A DNA stretch of 64,000 bases from NCBI GenBank assembly GCA_037892935.1, contig JAYXKI010000007.1:620001-684000 (forward strand). Direction: 5' to 3'. This DNA is from Phlebopus portentosus. Lineage: Eukaryota > Basidiomycota > Agaricomycetes > Boletales > Boletinellaceae. Both the position numbers and the translations under genes were made by a program. The notes beneath the pieces were generated by a model. The model did no database searches and was not told the origin of the DNA. It saw only the letters and a program-made list of their open reading frames with translations. Shown here piece by piece: positions 23,500-35,200 of the stretch; the first letter of the stretch is position 1; the number at the start of each line of letters is the position of its first letter.

Positions 23500-25240
23500 T
23501 TGGCAAAACAACGCGAGCACGGGAGAACACTTGATTTCTCAGCCTTCATAGAGATGCAGATGATGAGTAGATCTCGAATCAGACTTCGGATTGCCACATT
23601 AGTGCGATGGATATGCCATGTTGGAATACAGATAAAACATACCGTGGCGCGTCGGCTAGTCATGCTAAGACCTTCTAGCGAAGAAAGAGGGTAGAAGTTG
23701 TTGTTTGCTTCTCCGCTAAACATGGAAGCTCGGTTGGGACCCCTACTCGTCAAACTTCCTAATCCCGTCATCAATCCGTGCTTTGCGAGCTCGGCGTACT
23801 GGGACCAAGCCACGATGCTCGGATCGAGCGACTTAGCATTCGTTTTACCTTGACGTCAGTCATTATTGCATCACGCGGCCTGGAGCGCATAGCAAGAAAA
23901 AAAAAGAACACTGCTTGATCCTGCGTGCGGTCTTCAGTGGCCAGTGGAAATTCGAGAAGTTATGAGAACATGACTACCAGGGTAATGGAAGTCAAAAATC
24001 CAATAGCAATATGCGGACCTTGAGAGGTCTTGGCTGCAACAAAAGGAGACGCGGGAGCGGGGCGTGCGGATGCCGCATGCGGCGCCCGGACCTCAAGCTG
24101 AGAAATATTCTGAGAGGATAAGATAGGGATCGCACGCTCAAGTCGGTCAAGGCAGCTGCGGATGCAGAGGTTGTCAGAGAGTAAGAAAAATCATAATGCT
24201 TGCTAGCCGGAACTCCGAACAGTCAACATGCAGGGTGAAGTGCATTCTGGAGAAGCCCTTGCTATTCGTTGACGGAGGTCAAACATGATAAGCTCGATTA
24301 ATTCTTGAACGCGGATTGGAACGACTGGACTTCGAGATGCCATGCGAACATCTCGCGTACGAGCCTGCAGGTCGCAACGATACTGTCGAGAATGTCTGTT
24401 TCAGAAGAAATTTTTTCATATACCCACCGCTGGCCGGATGCTTTCATAAGGAGCCTTGCTCGCTCAGGCCCGAGGAAAACGTGCTCGGTTAGTTCAGACG
24501 AGCCTACATATATCCAACGTAAAGTTGATAAAATCCTATGAACCACAGACTGACAATGACCTCAGCATCGTTCTTGACTTGAGGACTGAGTGGCATTTCC
24601 GAGTCGTTACTGTAAGAGGTCCAAAAATAACGCAGATTTTTATCGGAGTGCGGGAGCTATGTATTTGTTTTACCTCCAATCGAAGTTCTTGGCAATCGTC
24701 AACAAATAAGCCGTGGAAGTGAGTTCCCGCAGGTCCTCGCACGCGTTTCTTTCTTCGTAAAATTACAACCCGTCAAGTATGGTCAATGACTGGTTGATGC
24801 CCTGCATTTTTGGGGTTCAAACACAAACATAACAAACAAGTCTAGGACAGTGAGAGCGTCGTACCTATTTGTGTGGCAGGGTTATCAAGGCGACCTTGAA
24901 ATCATGGAGACCGGCCATTGACATTCTTCAGGATATCCAATAAGAATTCCCGGCGTCTGGGCTGTCATCCGTTAAGTATATATGCTGAGAATTGAGAAGA
25001 CGTTATCGCGAAAAGCTTGCGGAAAGAAGAATAAAGACAAGCAATTCAGTACCACTTTCCCACTGAATCTTGGCAAAAGAACATATCGGTAATGCCGATG
25101 ACATTCAGATGGATGATTCATGCATGGAATGCTCAAGTGAAAGTTCAAGGCAACCAGATGAGAAGCATTCATTGACTCGAAGGCAACCCGAAGATGCTTC
25201 CCACGGTCAGAAGGCGCCGTCCATGACTCCATAAGCATGA
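23500..25240 (-). pseudogene. remnants of an unidentified multi-exon gene
   Basis: Minus-strand segments look genuinely coding but do not join into one open frame. From 5' to 3' these are SDRGKHLRVAFESMNASHLVALNFHL with YVLLPRFSG (25238-25070), AFRDNVFSI then DDSPDAGNSYWIS ending in TGA (about 25020-24930), THFHGLFVDDCQELRLEV (about 24730-24670), MPLSPQVKNDAEVIVSLW and SSELTEHVFLGPERARLLMKASGQRWVY ending at 24298, and SIVAWSQYAELAKHGLMTGLGSLTSRGPNR (23840-23730). I do not recognise the family. At least one stop and one frame change lie outside any convincing intron, so I call it a relic, possibly of two genes. No catalytic motif is evident. Confidence 0.45.
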
Positions 25241-25583
25241 GGTATGTTTTTTATCAACAATGAAGGAATCCCGAGGAACATTTTACATCGTGCGAGTAAA
25301 TGACATCCGGGACCAAGCGTAGTACTAACCATCTGCCCAGAGGTATGTATAAACAACCAGTCAAATCACAAGTCTACCCACCGAACTCCCCTCCCTCCGG
25401 CATCAGTCCAGACGCCCGCCCGTCCTATCTCCTTAACCGGGAACAGGTGCCGTTCCAAAGTCCGGGTCATCAACTCACATCAAGCTCATTCGAGATTTCA
25501 AAACAAAGGAAAATAGAATTTAGAAGCAAAAATACAGAAGGGATAATAATACAAGAGCCAAAAGACGAAACTCAGCAGCTAAT

Positions 25584-26160
25584 CTAGACCTCCTGAGACT
25601 CCTTCTTGCCCTTCGCGGTTTTGTTGGGCAGGAGCTGCATGGTACTAATCAGTAAAAGGCATCTGATCCGATAGCGGAAGATACTGACCTCGGGGTTGAT
25701 GAATGGTACAACGCCACCCTGTGAGATGACAACATTGCCGAGAAGTTTGTTGAGCCTATAGAAGAAAGAGATAAGTCGCCAAGTCAACGGGCAACGAAGC
25801 GATAACACATACTCTTCATCATTTCGGATGGCGAGTTGAAGGTGCCGGGGAACGATACGCTGCTTCTTGTTATCCCGAGCAGCGTTACCGGCGAGTTCAA
25901 GAATCTCGGCCGCAAGATATTCGAGAACGGCAGCAAGGTAGACTGTACACGATCGAGTTAGTTTCAGGTCAACAAAAAAAATCGCAAGTACACATGCCAG
26001 GAGCACCGGCACCAACACGCTGCGCATAGTTACCACGCTTCAAGAGACGGTGGATACGACCGACGGGGAACTGAAGACCAGCCTTTGCAGAGCGGGACTG
26101 AGCCTTCGAAGCATCACCAGCCTTGCCTCCAGACTTTCCAGCCTTTCCTTTTCCAGACAT
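25584..26160 (-). CDS. histone H2A, copy 2
   Basis: Core histone H2A, 136 residues. Exons on the minus strand are 26160-25998, 25942-25813, 25755-25689 and 25634-25584. The protein differs from copy 1 mainly in the N-tail (DASKAQ for GEGKTQ) and the C-tail (ESQEV for EGQSQEV), and keeps the SQE phosphorylation motif. The first intron (25997-25943) begins with GC rather than GT (G|GCATGT). A nearby GT would insert residues into the invariant APVYLAAV, so the GC-AG reading is preferred. An in-frame ATG three codons upstream (MTT) is not used in known H2A. The gene is divergent from H2B across a 347-bp promoter, the standard fungal arrangement for S-phase coexpression, so this is probably the main H2A gene. 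Confidence 0.95.
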
Positions 26161-26274
26161 TGTTGTCAAGTAGTAGTCGGTAGTGATGAAAGTTGCGGGT
26201 TGAGTTAATGGCGTCGAAGGACGTGTGCGCGGGTAAAAGAGAGTTGAAAGGACAAGTACACCAGACGCGCGTGG

Positions 26275-26281
26275 CTTTATA
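26275..26281 (-). promoter_or_regulatory. TATA box of H2A copy 2
   Basis: TATAAAG reads on the minus strand about 115 bp upstream of the H2A start codon, a plausible core promoter position given a 5' UTR of 70-90 nt. Confidence 0.5.
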
Positions 26282-26330
26282 TCAAAGATCCGTGGCTGTG
26301 CCGAAATTGAGACCGAACCATCAAAAGCGC

Positions 26331-26350
26331 GTGTGACTGTTTAGTCACAC
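26331..26350. promoter_or_regulatory. perfect palindrome in the H2A-H2B promoter
   Basis: GTGTGACT, four spacer bases, then AGTCACAC form a perfect 8-bp-arm inverted repeat near the middle of the divergent promoter. It is a good candidate for a shared binding site for a dimeric regulator, but no known histone element is matched with certainty. Confidence 0.5.
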
Positions 26351-26397
26351 CGCGACGATAACGCGACTTGACCAAACAACAGCAAATTGTCTCACGT

Positions 26398-26405
26398 TTT
26401 AAATA
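26398..26405 (+). promoter_or_regulatory. TATA-like element of H2B
   Basis: TTTAAATA lies about 105 bp upstream of the H2B ATG. Confidence 0.35.
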
Positions 26406-26507
26406 CTACGGATCTCCTTTGTTGCGTGCTTCATATTTCACATACCCGCCATTTTCGCATAACGTTCGGCTCTTCGTCGGCTTACCAAACATTTAACTCA
26501 TTTTGCA

Positions 26508-27120
26508 ATGGCACCTAAACCCGCTTCCACTGCTGGCAAAGCCCCGACTGCCTCCAAGGCTCCCGCGAAGACGACGACGGACAAGCCTGCGGCTAAGACT
26601 GCGAAGAAGACCGCAGCTGCCGATGGTGACAAGAAGAAGAAGCGCAAGATCCGCAAGGAGACTTATGCGTCTTATATCTACAAAGGTGCGTGGCTAAAAC
26701 TGCAAACTCGTTTCGAGTGTCAAGCTGACTTCTCGTATCTGCAGTCCTTAAGCAAGTGCACCCTGATACTGGTATCTCCAACAAGGCGATGGCCATTCTT
26801 AACTCGTTTGTGAACGACATCTTCGAGCGAATTGCCACTGAGGCATCCAGTGCGTTATCTTATTGGTCGTATTATTGACTGGCACTTATTCTCGATCGAT
26901 GCAGAACTCGCGTCGTACTCCAAGAAGTCGACCATCTCGTCACGAGAGATCCAAACTTCCGTCCGTCTCATTTTGCCTGGTGAACTCGCTAAGCATGCCA
27001 TCTCTGAGGGAACCAAGTCGGTGACGAAGGTTAGTGACCCGACTTATTCTCATTTGATTTGAATGGTGCTGATTATATATATGCATTCTATTCTAGTTCT
27101 CCAGCGTGAATGCGAAGTAA
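26508..27120 (+). CDS. histone H2B
   Basis: Core nucleosomal histone H2B, 143 residues, with exons 26508-26685, 26745-26849, 26905-27029 and 27097-27120. The N-tail is rich in Ala, Lys and Pro ([13 protein letters not shown]). The fold follows: [82 protein letters not shown] and [15 protein letters not shown]. The lysine in the SVTK segment is the equivalent of the Bre1 ubiquitination site. The last coding exon is only 24 nt. It is the divergent partner of H2A copy 2. No second H2B is seen for H2A copy 1 in this window. Confidence 0.96.
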
Positions 27121-28304
27121 ACATGACTTTTCTTGGGGATGTTGTATTACCATCTATTCGTGTAGACTAGTTTTATTTATCAATTATCTTTTTGGTCCTA
27201 CTAGGACTTCGTTTATCCGATCATTTGCTGGCGTGAAGTTTGGTTTTACAGCAGATTCTTGGACGTATTCCTGAGGGCTGCTTCGTAAGCTGTTCCACAA
27301 TACAAGTCCGTCAATCCTATTGCTACCTTCGCCCTCCACTGACACGTCCGAACGTCGATATTCTTGGAAGTCTTTCATCTGGCTCTTCAATTGAACACCT
27401 CACATTTCCTCACTCAACTTTTCATTTCTCACCACAAAAAAATTATGGCAGCCTGTAAAAATATCAAATCTTTTTACATTTAATTGGAAATAAAACATCT
27501 GTCCATATTTATTTTTTGCGGATATTTTTCATCTTGAAATAATTAGGCATATAGGATCCACGTGGTCGAATAATAAGCGATAGCGCACTAGAGCACAGCA
27601 CACTTCATGTCCGAATGTTGCTCTTGCCTCTTAACTCCATCCAAACACATTCCTCGCTTTGCATATTGCTTGCTGTTTCATCAGAATGGATTGGATTGTC
27701 ATAAATAATAAGAGGAGTATCTTCCATGATATAAGTGGTCTCCGCCAGCGCTTCGTGTGCTCGCACGCCGTTTCTTCCGTTTCCGGGTTGTTTACTCCCT
27801 GCCCTGGCAAGCGTGCATGCTTCTCAAGAGTCGCCAGCTCATTACTCGCTGTCACGCGACGTTCGCTTATGAGGAGGACAAGGACGACGGACAGAGAGGA
27901 GTAAATGGGACTACCTGTCCAACGGAGCGGCTGTCCTTGTTTTTCTATTTTCTGATTAGGGCGGATCACTTAGAAGCGTATCTAACTGGCTTCCGAATAA
28001 AATGGCTAGCTTCTCCGCATGCTCTTATTCGACGACACGATTCCATTCTCGGTCTATTGCCGACGTTTTCTGCCATGGATTATGAAGAAGGGCGGGGGAT
28101 ATCTATATGTTCCAGCAGTTTTGATCTGGACTGGTCTGTACAAGTTCTCTACCGAGTGGCTTGTACCCAAATCCTCTCGCTTTCTTCCCTCGTCGAGGTT
28201 ATTCCGGACAACTGGTTCTCCCCTCCACTCATTTCTCACCGGCTTGCTCACCGCTCCTTTTATAAATTCGCTCTCTTATCGCTTTGGTCTTCCCCGACGT
28301 GGCC
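27121..28304. other. intergenic, upstream of GH47
   Basis: H2B 3' UTR is followed by about 1 kb without a supported gene. An AT-rich patch lies at 27440-27560. A long frame across 27757-28329 has no family resemblance and runs through the GH47 promoter. Confidence 0.5.
28261..28266 (+). promoter_or_regulatory. TATA box of the GH47 gene
   Basis: TATAAA lies 39 bp before the chosen start codon, which implies a very short 5' leader. Confidence 0.45.
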
Positions 28305-30717
28305 ATGTTCGCTAGCTCAAGACGTGTGATGCTTGCGCTCCTTGCGCTTTTTGGCGCGTCAAATGCAGCGACAATCCAAAAGCCCGGGCTGAGAGTCCCA
28401 GCGAGTGCTGCGAAGAACGCAGAGTTCGTACGGTCCCAGTTCGTCGAGGCATTTGAAACGTACAAGTGAGCAGAAATCATGTGTGGTCGCGTGGCACGCG
28501 CTCGCTTCATATTGCATACATGCTGAACGTTTACTTCTCAAATTAAAGGAAGTTTGCCTTTGGTCATGACGATCTTCAGCCCGTGAGCTTAACATTCAAC
28601 GATGGACGTAACGGTTGGGGTGCAACAATTGTCGATGCTATGCCAACTATGTTCATTATGGGTCTGGACGTAAGTAATCTTCTATAGCTGATGACCTAAA
28701 ATTGACAGTCTTTACTATTCGCAGGATCTTTTCAGCGAGGCCGTGAATTTCAGCGCCAATATTGACTTCAGTCGATCCCAAGTCGACGAGACCGTTAGGT
28801 TCGCTCATTTCCTGCAATAGACTTATTGAAGATCTTCTCATTCCGATGGCTCGTAGTGTGTTTGAGAGTACCATCCGATATCTCGGAGGCCTTCTTAGCT
28901 CGTTTGAGCTTAGCGGTTCGAAGCACCAGGTGCTTGTCGAAAAGGCAAAGCAACTCGCAGACAAAATGGCCTTCGCTTGGGTTGGCGTAAGCTCTTTTCA
29001 TTCCGGCCTCCGCGCTGTGCTCGTAGTAATCATTTTTTACTTCCCCAATGTTTCTCTTGTGGCGATCCTTAGGATAACGATTTGCCATTTGGATTCCTGA
29101 ACTTCACGACGAACGAGCCTGTGATTTCAGGCGTATGTAGATTCCTTGCTAATATCTTGGTTCATATGACTAACTCAGATGAAACACAGACTAATATCGC
29201 TGAAGCTGGAACGGTACGTTATCGGACCATCCCTTCATAATACAGCCTAATGAGATGGTATATTCAGCTAACGCTTGAGTGGTCGTCGTTATCGTGCGTG
29301 CTACTTTCGGATTTCTCGCACCCCTTGGACTGAAAATTGGTCGTTTACAGGAAATTCACCGGCAATGATACCTACCGAAATCTCACCGAGAAGTCTGTTC
29401 GGCATATAATTAGTCTTGAAGATCCGCTGCCTGGACTTGCCGCACAGTGCATCGATCCGTCTTCCGGAGCGTTTACCTGTGGATACGTCGTAAGTTTGAC
29501 TCTTGTTCATTATTCTATTGGATAGATTGACGAGTACATCTGTCAGACATGGGGCGGTGGAAGTGATAGTTATTTCGAGTACCTTCTCAAGTATCCGATT
29601 TTATCTGGCACGTCGGACCCTATCTTCATTGATACATGGCGGTTGGCTGTCGACTCTTCAATCAAGTTCTTATTGGATGTGAGCAGCCCAAGTTGACATC
29701 ACTCCCCCAAAACTTGTTATTAACGCCATTCGCTTCCTTTGACAGTCATCGACTGTAGGGGATCACACTTACCTCGCCGACTTCGATAGCAGCCGCCAGA
29801 TTCGTCATATCGGATCGCACCTTGCGTGCTTCCATGGTGGTAACTGGATGTTGGGTGGACGATTGCTGAACAATGACACGATTGTCAACATCGGACTTGA
29901 GCTTGCCGAGGCTTGCTGGAATACTTATCAAAGCACCGCGTGAGTACTTTTCTCTCTTTGCATGAAGGGGCTTTATTTCTCAAGGAATGTTGTTTAGCAC
30001 TGGTATCGGTCCTGAAGCCTTCGCCTGGATCTCCCCAGAGGGTAATTTCACGGGCGGCGACACTCCCACCGCATCCGACCTAAAATTTTACTCCGAACAT
30101 GGATTCTATGTGCTGAACGATGCTTCTCAGTATATCCTGCGCCCAGAGGTGCTCGAAAGCAACTTCTACGCGTGGCGTGTCACTGGTGATGAAAAGTACC
30201 TAGACCGCGCTCTTTCAGCTGCGAATAGCCTGGAAAAGTTCTGCCAGGTCAACAATGCGTTTGCTGGGATCAATGACGTACGGGAGAAGCATTCGGGTTT
30301 TATTGATGATACGGAGAGTTTCTTCTTTGCGGAGGTGATGAAGTATCTGTATGTGCTTTCTTCGATTTCGCTCTGCTCCTGATTAACTGGTATTCTTTGT
30401 AGGTTCCTCACATTCGATGACCCAGACCATATTAGCCTTGACAGCTGTACGTTAACTTTTCTCAGACCTCTCTCTTGAGCGTATATTGATGATAACATAC
30501 CTATTTGTATTCAGTCGTTTTCAACACAGAAGGACAGCCCTTCCGCTTCAGCGGTATTTCTTCAACGTTCGGGACTGGGGAACTCGAGATTCCGTCTTCA
30601 GTCAATATCAGTCTGAGTGCAACCATCGACGAATTCCCAGCGATCAGTTCAAACCCTCACGCGCCGCAGCAGATTGTGAACATCATTCATGGTGATGATG
30701 GTAATGAGGGATTGTAG
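28305..30717 (+). CDS. GH47 class I alpha-1,2-mannosidase, secreted
   Basis: Glycoside hydrolase family 47 enzyme, 552 residues, trimming alpha-1,2-linked mannose from N-glycans by inversion with Ca2+. The thirteen exons are 28305-28465, 28549-28669, 28725-28798, 28857-28986, 29073-29132, 29190-29213, 29268-29293, 29351-29489, 29547-29678, 29746-29939, 29998-30348, 30403-30446 and 30515-30717. MFASSRRVMLALLALFGASNA is a cleavable signal, so the protein is secreted or luminal and not a type II ER form. Family blocks are GWGATIVDAMPTMFIMGL, ARYLGGLL-type IRYLGGLLSSF, WGGGSDSYFEYLLKYPIL, FHGGNWMLGGRLL, YILRPEVLESNFYAWRVTGD and DTESFFFAEVMKYLFLTFDD. The C-terminal FNTEGQPFRF includes the Thr-Glu of the Ca2+ site. 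Two exons are very short (24 and 26 nt). A second start at 28284 is possible. Confidence 0.93.
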
Positions 30718-30945
30718 AGCTTGATTGTGCATTGATTAATACCTGTACATAGGTACATAGAATAGCAGAGGCAAGTAGCAAGGAACGTTCGGGACACTTG
30801 TTATTTTATGTATCTTTTGGACAATTCGAGTAGAATTATCTACTCTGCTCCATTTGGAGCTTTATACAAGTTGAAGCATTACGTTTTCATTGTCGCGGTC
30901 CCGAACAAAAGGCTTACAGCTCTGGGAAAAGCTGGGTAAGACCAG

Positions 30946-33900
30946 TTAGGCACCTATGTGTACGAGATTGACCCATCTCTCAGTCATAATATCTACACCA
31001 TCCCAATTGTCCGCTTCACCTTTCCGCGATCTCAAATACAATGCGATGCGGCCTCCCGAATAGCCGCAGCAGAATTTTTGAACCTGATTTCCCCTCCTTT
31101 GTTTCATACACGAGGTATCTATAGATGGCAGCAGCGAGAATGGGACCATCCCGATCGAGCAACTGCCACATCGTTCCCACAACACTCCGAAACCCGCAGA
31201 ATTGAATTGCTGCCGCGAGATGAAGCATTTCGTCCAGTGCAAAGCTCGGGGCCTGTTCTGCGGTATGGCAGGCAGAAAGAAAGGCGAACTCGGCGTTACG
31301 TAGATGAGCGCGAGCGATGTCGAGCAACGTCAACATGCCGTCGAACAGCTTGAATGAGGATTCAAAGGACTCCTTGGCTAGGATACCGTGGCAGGCAAAG
31401 TGCACCCATCCAGCCTTCCGAAGTGCCCTTATTACAGCGTCGCGTGTAGCGCGTTCATCGAGGAGTGTCTTGTCTACGCACCTTAGTTTGCGTATGGCAT
31501 CCCTTTCTTTCTTCGTCGCCGCGAGTCGCGTATCGCCAACGAAAAGTAATTTCTCATTTCTAGATCCCAGTCCTGAACGGGCATGTATGAGGGACTTTAG
31601 CGTCGGCGTATATGACGAGATATAGTCATCTAGAAGATACTTGACACGACCGCGTGCGTCTTCATATGGCCCAGCAGCATGGAAAGGAAGCGATACAAGC
31701 ACCGATGTAGGGCACCACCAAATATGAGCTCCTTCGTTAATCCCGAGCTCCTTGAGTTTCTGAACGATCTTGGAGACGACTCTGTCCCATAGTACCTTTC
31801 ATCACTCGACGGAGCGTCTCCCGTCGTGCTTGGCTGAGTGAACTCCAGGTTTTTGGCGTGCCTGAAGGAGCTCATCGCACAATTGAATAGCGTCGGTGTA
31901 CCACTCTCCATCTAGGGGAACGCAAACACAAGGTATATCCTTTAACGAAGTTACGATGAGAGCATTACATCGTGACTCGCAGTGATTAACCACGATGAGA
32001 GGCCCCTCTGAAGCCGCTTGCTGTAGCGATTCAAATGATGCGGCTCCAAGGAAGTCTTCGAATCCGAGTATCCTTCGTACGTCATTTAGTATCTTCTCTT
32101 GCTCCTCCGTGAGCTGCCTTATCTGCGCCAACATACTATCCATCGGATGATGATGCTGTGTTACGTTGTACGTTCGAACACCATTCTCATCTACACTGGA
32201 AGCGAGCGAGTGCGACTCAGACGATGTCACAAAGGTCTCCAAACGACGACTACAATCTGAAAATCTGTCGGCGAGTGCTTTATCCATCTGCGAAAGTCGA
32301 TCAAGCGGGATTCTGAGTCCTCGCATCTGAGACCACAACAAGGCCCTCCCTTGTTCTAGGATCTCGATGGCTTCACTCAATTGTCCCTTCTCTATGGCGT
32401 ATGAAGCCGCGTCCAGAGTCAGCGTCCGATGTTGACTGTGGCTGGCAAGAAAACCGTGCTACGTGGACAATGTAGGCTTTATAGCGAGGGCACGTTGCAA
32501 GAGCGATATCCCTATTCTGTACGCATCGAAAGTCGAATAGTGGTCGTGATGACTCGCCAATGTTGTCCATAGGTGCGCTGCCAGCAAACGTGCTGACGAG
32601 CTTGAGAACCTGTGGCTAGTCGCACACGTTAAAAGTGCGATGCAATCCTCGAAATCGTCCTCGCGTCCCGTTTTTTGATAGCGAGTGTAAACAGAATTAG
32701 CAAGACCAGCCAAAAGATGAAGAATGATCAGGATGACCCTCAGGGCGAAGACGCAGTGCCTCACGGTGCAGGATAACAGATTCCTCAATCTCTTCAATCC
32801 GCCCGCTGCGATAAGCTGGATAGGGTTCTTGCAAGATTATCCGATGTCCTGGAACGGTCAGGGTGGCTATTGGGATGATGGGCCAAAGCCTCGCGGAATA
32901 ATGCGATCGATTCTTCAATATCTTCAGCCGTACCGCCGTGGGCAAAGCGAGCTGAGAGCGAAGTTGCGAGATTATTCAGGGTCATAGAACGACCAGGGTG
33001 ATCGTCTGGACGAAGCGCCAGAGCTGCACGATGCAGTGCGATTGCTTCGTCGATATCACTAAGTCTTCCACTTCGCTCAAAGCGAGTCCATAGAGAATTT
33101 GCGAGATTATTCATCGACTAAGAATGATAAGGATGGTCATCGGGATGAAGAGCAAGTGCAGCACGGTGCAATGCAATTGAGTCATCCAGGTCATCCATCA
33201 CTCCACTGTGCGCGGAAGCGAGAGAAGAGGGTGTTCGCAAGATCGTTCAATGACATGGAGTAATCGGGATGACCTTTGTTGTGGAGAGAAACGGCTGCAC
33301 GAGAAATCTGACTGACTCGTCAAGATCATTCGCGTTTCCGGAATGCCAGAAACGCTTCATCAGGGAATCTGCCAGATTATTCGGTGACGCGGAACGAAAA
33401 GGATGACGCTCTGATAGAAGCGCTAAGGCCTCACGGTGCAATACCACTGATGCCACAATGTCTCCGATATCGCCAAAGCGTTCGAAATGAGACGAGGGAG
33501 ATGGCTAGGTTGGTCAGTGCTTGGGAACGGTGCGGGTGACCTCAGGACAAAGAGCAAGTGCAGCCTTGTTTGGTGTCAGAGACTCGTCAAAATGCTCAAT
33601 GCTGCCTCTGTGCTCAAAGGACACGAAAAGGGCGCTTGCAAGATCGTTCAGTGATAAAGAACGATCAGGATGTCCCACGGAACGCGGAAGCTACGGCAGA
33701 ACGGCGCAAAACAATGGACTCATCGAGGTCGTGAACCGTTCCGACTTGCTTAAAGCGAGCCAGGAGGGAAAGTGAAAGGTTGATCAAAGTCGTGGAACGT
33801 TCAGGATGACCTTCGGCCTGAAAGCCAAGGCCTCTCTGTGTAATGCGATCGATTCATCGACGTCCTCCACTCTGCCATCGCGGTTAAAACGAGTCAAGAG

Positions 33901-35200
33901 AGAATACGCAAGATTATTTAGGGACACGGAACGACCAGGATGAGCCTCTGGCCGAAGTTTCAGGGCTGCACGGTTCAGCGCGACCAATTCGTCTAAAACG
34001 CTGGCTTCACCACCTTGCTCGTAACGGGTCATCAAGGAACTTGCAAACAAAGTTGTTTAATGAAGCAGGATGATCGGGATGTCCCAAGGGACGAAGAGCA
34101 AGGGCTACATGGTGCAGCGTGATGGACTCATCCAAATCATCGAGACAGCCATCCTGCTCGTACTGCATCCTCAGAGAAATCGCAAGATTGCTCAGAGATA
34201 AAGACCGATCGACGTGACCCTCGGGACGGAGATGGAGGGTATCACGATACAGGGAGGCCGCTTCATTAAGATCATTCCGCCGTCCGCTCTGCTTGAAACG
34301 ACTTAGCGGAGCATTTGCAAGGTTGGTCAGCGAAGTAGAACGGTGAGAATGACCCTCTGGACAAAGAGTTACGGAGATACGAAGTAGAGCGATTGACTCG
34401 TCAAGGTCTTTGATGTTCCCAATGTGATTAAAGCGAGTCGATAATGAGCTTGCAAGACCTGTAAGGGATGAAGAACGGTTCGGATGGCCTTCAGGATGAA
34501 GAGATAGTGCAGTACGGTGGAGCGCGATGGACTCGTTGAGGTCTCCTGCCTTTCCGTGCTGCTCGAATTTTGCAACAAACGACTTGCGAGATTGTGAAGC
34601 GAACTGGAACGATCCGGATGGTTCTCGGGATACAGTGCTACGGCGGCGCAATATAGGCTAATAGCTTCATCAAGATCCTCGACTTTAGCGTTACATTCAA
34701 AACAAGCTGCGAGGGAGTTCGCAAGGTGGATCAACGACGGGGCACGATGAGGGTGTCCTTCGGGGCGAAGCGTCAGCGCGGTCCGATGCAGCTTAGTTGC
34801 TTCACCAATGTCGTCGATCTCTCCGCCTTCTTTAAAACGGGACAAATGACAATTTGCGAGTGTTTCCAGTGATGCAGGACGGTCCGGGTGATCTTCAGCG
34901 CAAAGACCTAGGGCGTCTCGCGAAAGCGACGTTGCCGTTTCTAAATCCACCAAATCTCCCCACCTCTCATACCGAATGTAAAGACATATCGCAAGGTTAT
35001 TCAGGGGCGACCACCTGTTTGAGCGGCTCTGAGATTGGGAGTCAAGCTGTATTCGCAGAAGATCAATTGTGCAGTCAAGATCTTCGCGATTGCTGGTTTG
35101 CTCAAACCGATCCCATGCGGAATCAACTCGATCCGATAGTGATTCGTTGTCAGACTAGCCAATCGTAAGAATACGAATATCGAAGCTATAAGGCCCACTC
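30946..35200 (-). pseudogene. TPR-CHAT protein gene, multiply frameshifted
   Basis: Relic of a large protein with tetratricopeptide-type repeats followed by a C-terminal CHAT (caspase-like, HetF-associated) domain. From about 35000 to 32590 the minus strand encodes a dozen or more repeats of about 46 residues built on ALALRPEGHPDRSSSLNNLA and similar. Then come EAIEILEQGRALLWSQMRGLR (32380-32290) and the CHAT domain: IWWCPTSVLVSLPFHAAG, WVHFACHG with the presumptive catalytic His, and FAFLSACHTAE with the presumptive Cys. VVGTMWQLLDRDGP and the closing RWVNLVHIGA follow at 30950. The protein is broken by frame changes in the repeat array (about 32790, 33460, 33780, 34060, 34580), stops and an indel at 31795-31800, and a frameshift at about 31060 before the end. 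Both catalytic residues survive. The family is greatly expanded in Agaricomycetes. Confidence 0.85.
32590..35000 (-). repeat. TPR-coding repeat array, ~138-bp period
   Basis: Successive units of about 138-141 bp encode the HPDRS-type tetratricopeptide repeats of the TPR-CHAT relic. Units are diverged in sequence but the period is obvious in translation. Confidence 0.7.

Noticed and set aside
27757..28329. Plus-strand 190-codon frame upstream of GH47
   Set aside because: It overlaps the GH47 TATA box and start, is Leu/Ser/Arg-rich and resembles no protein family.
31016..31702. CHAT domain as an intact stand-alone protease gene
   Set aside because: The upstream frame has stops and no start context, the end is frameshifted before the conserved WVNLVHIG, and the repeats upstream are broken too.
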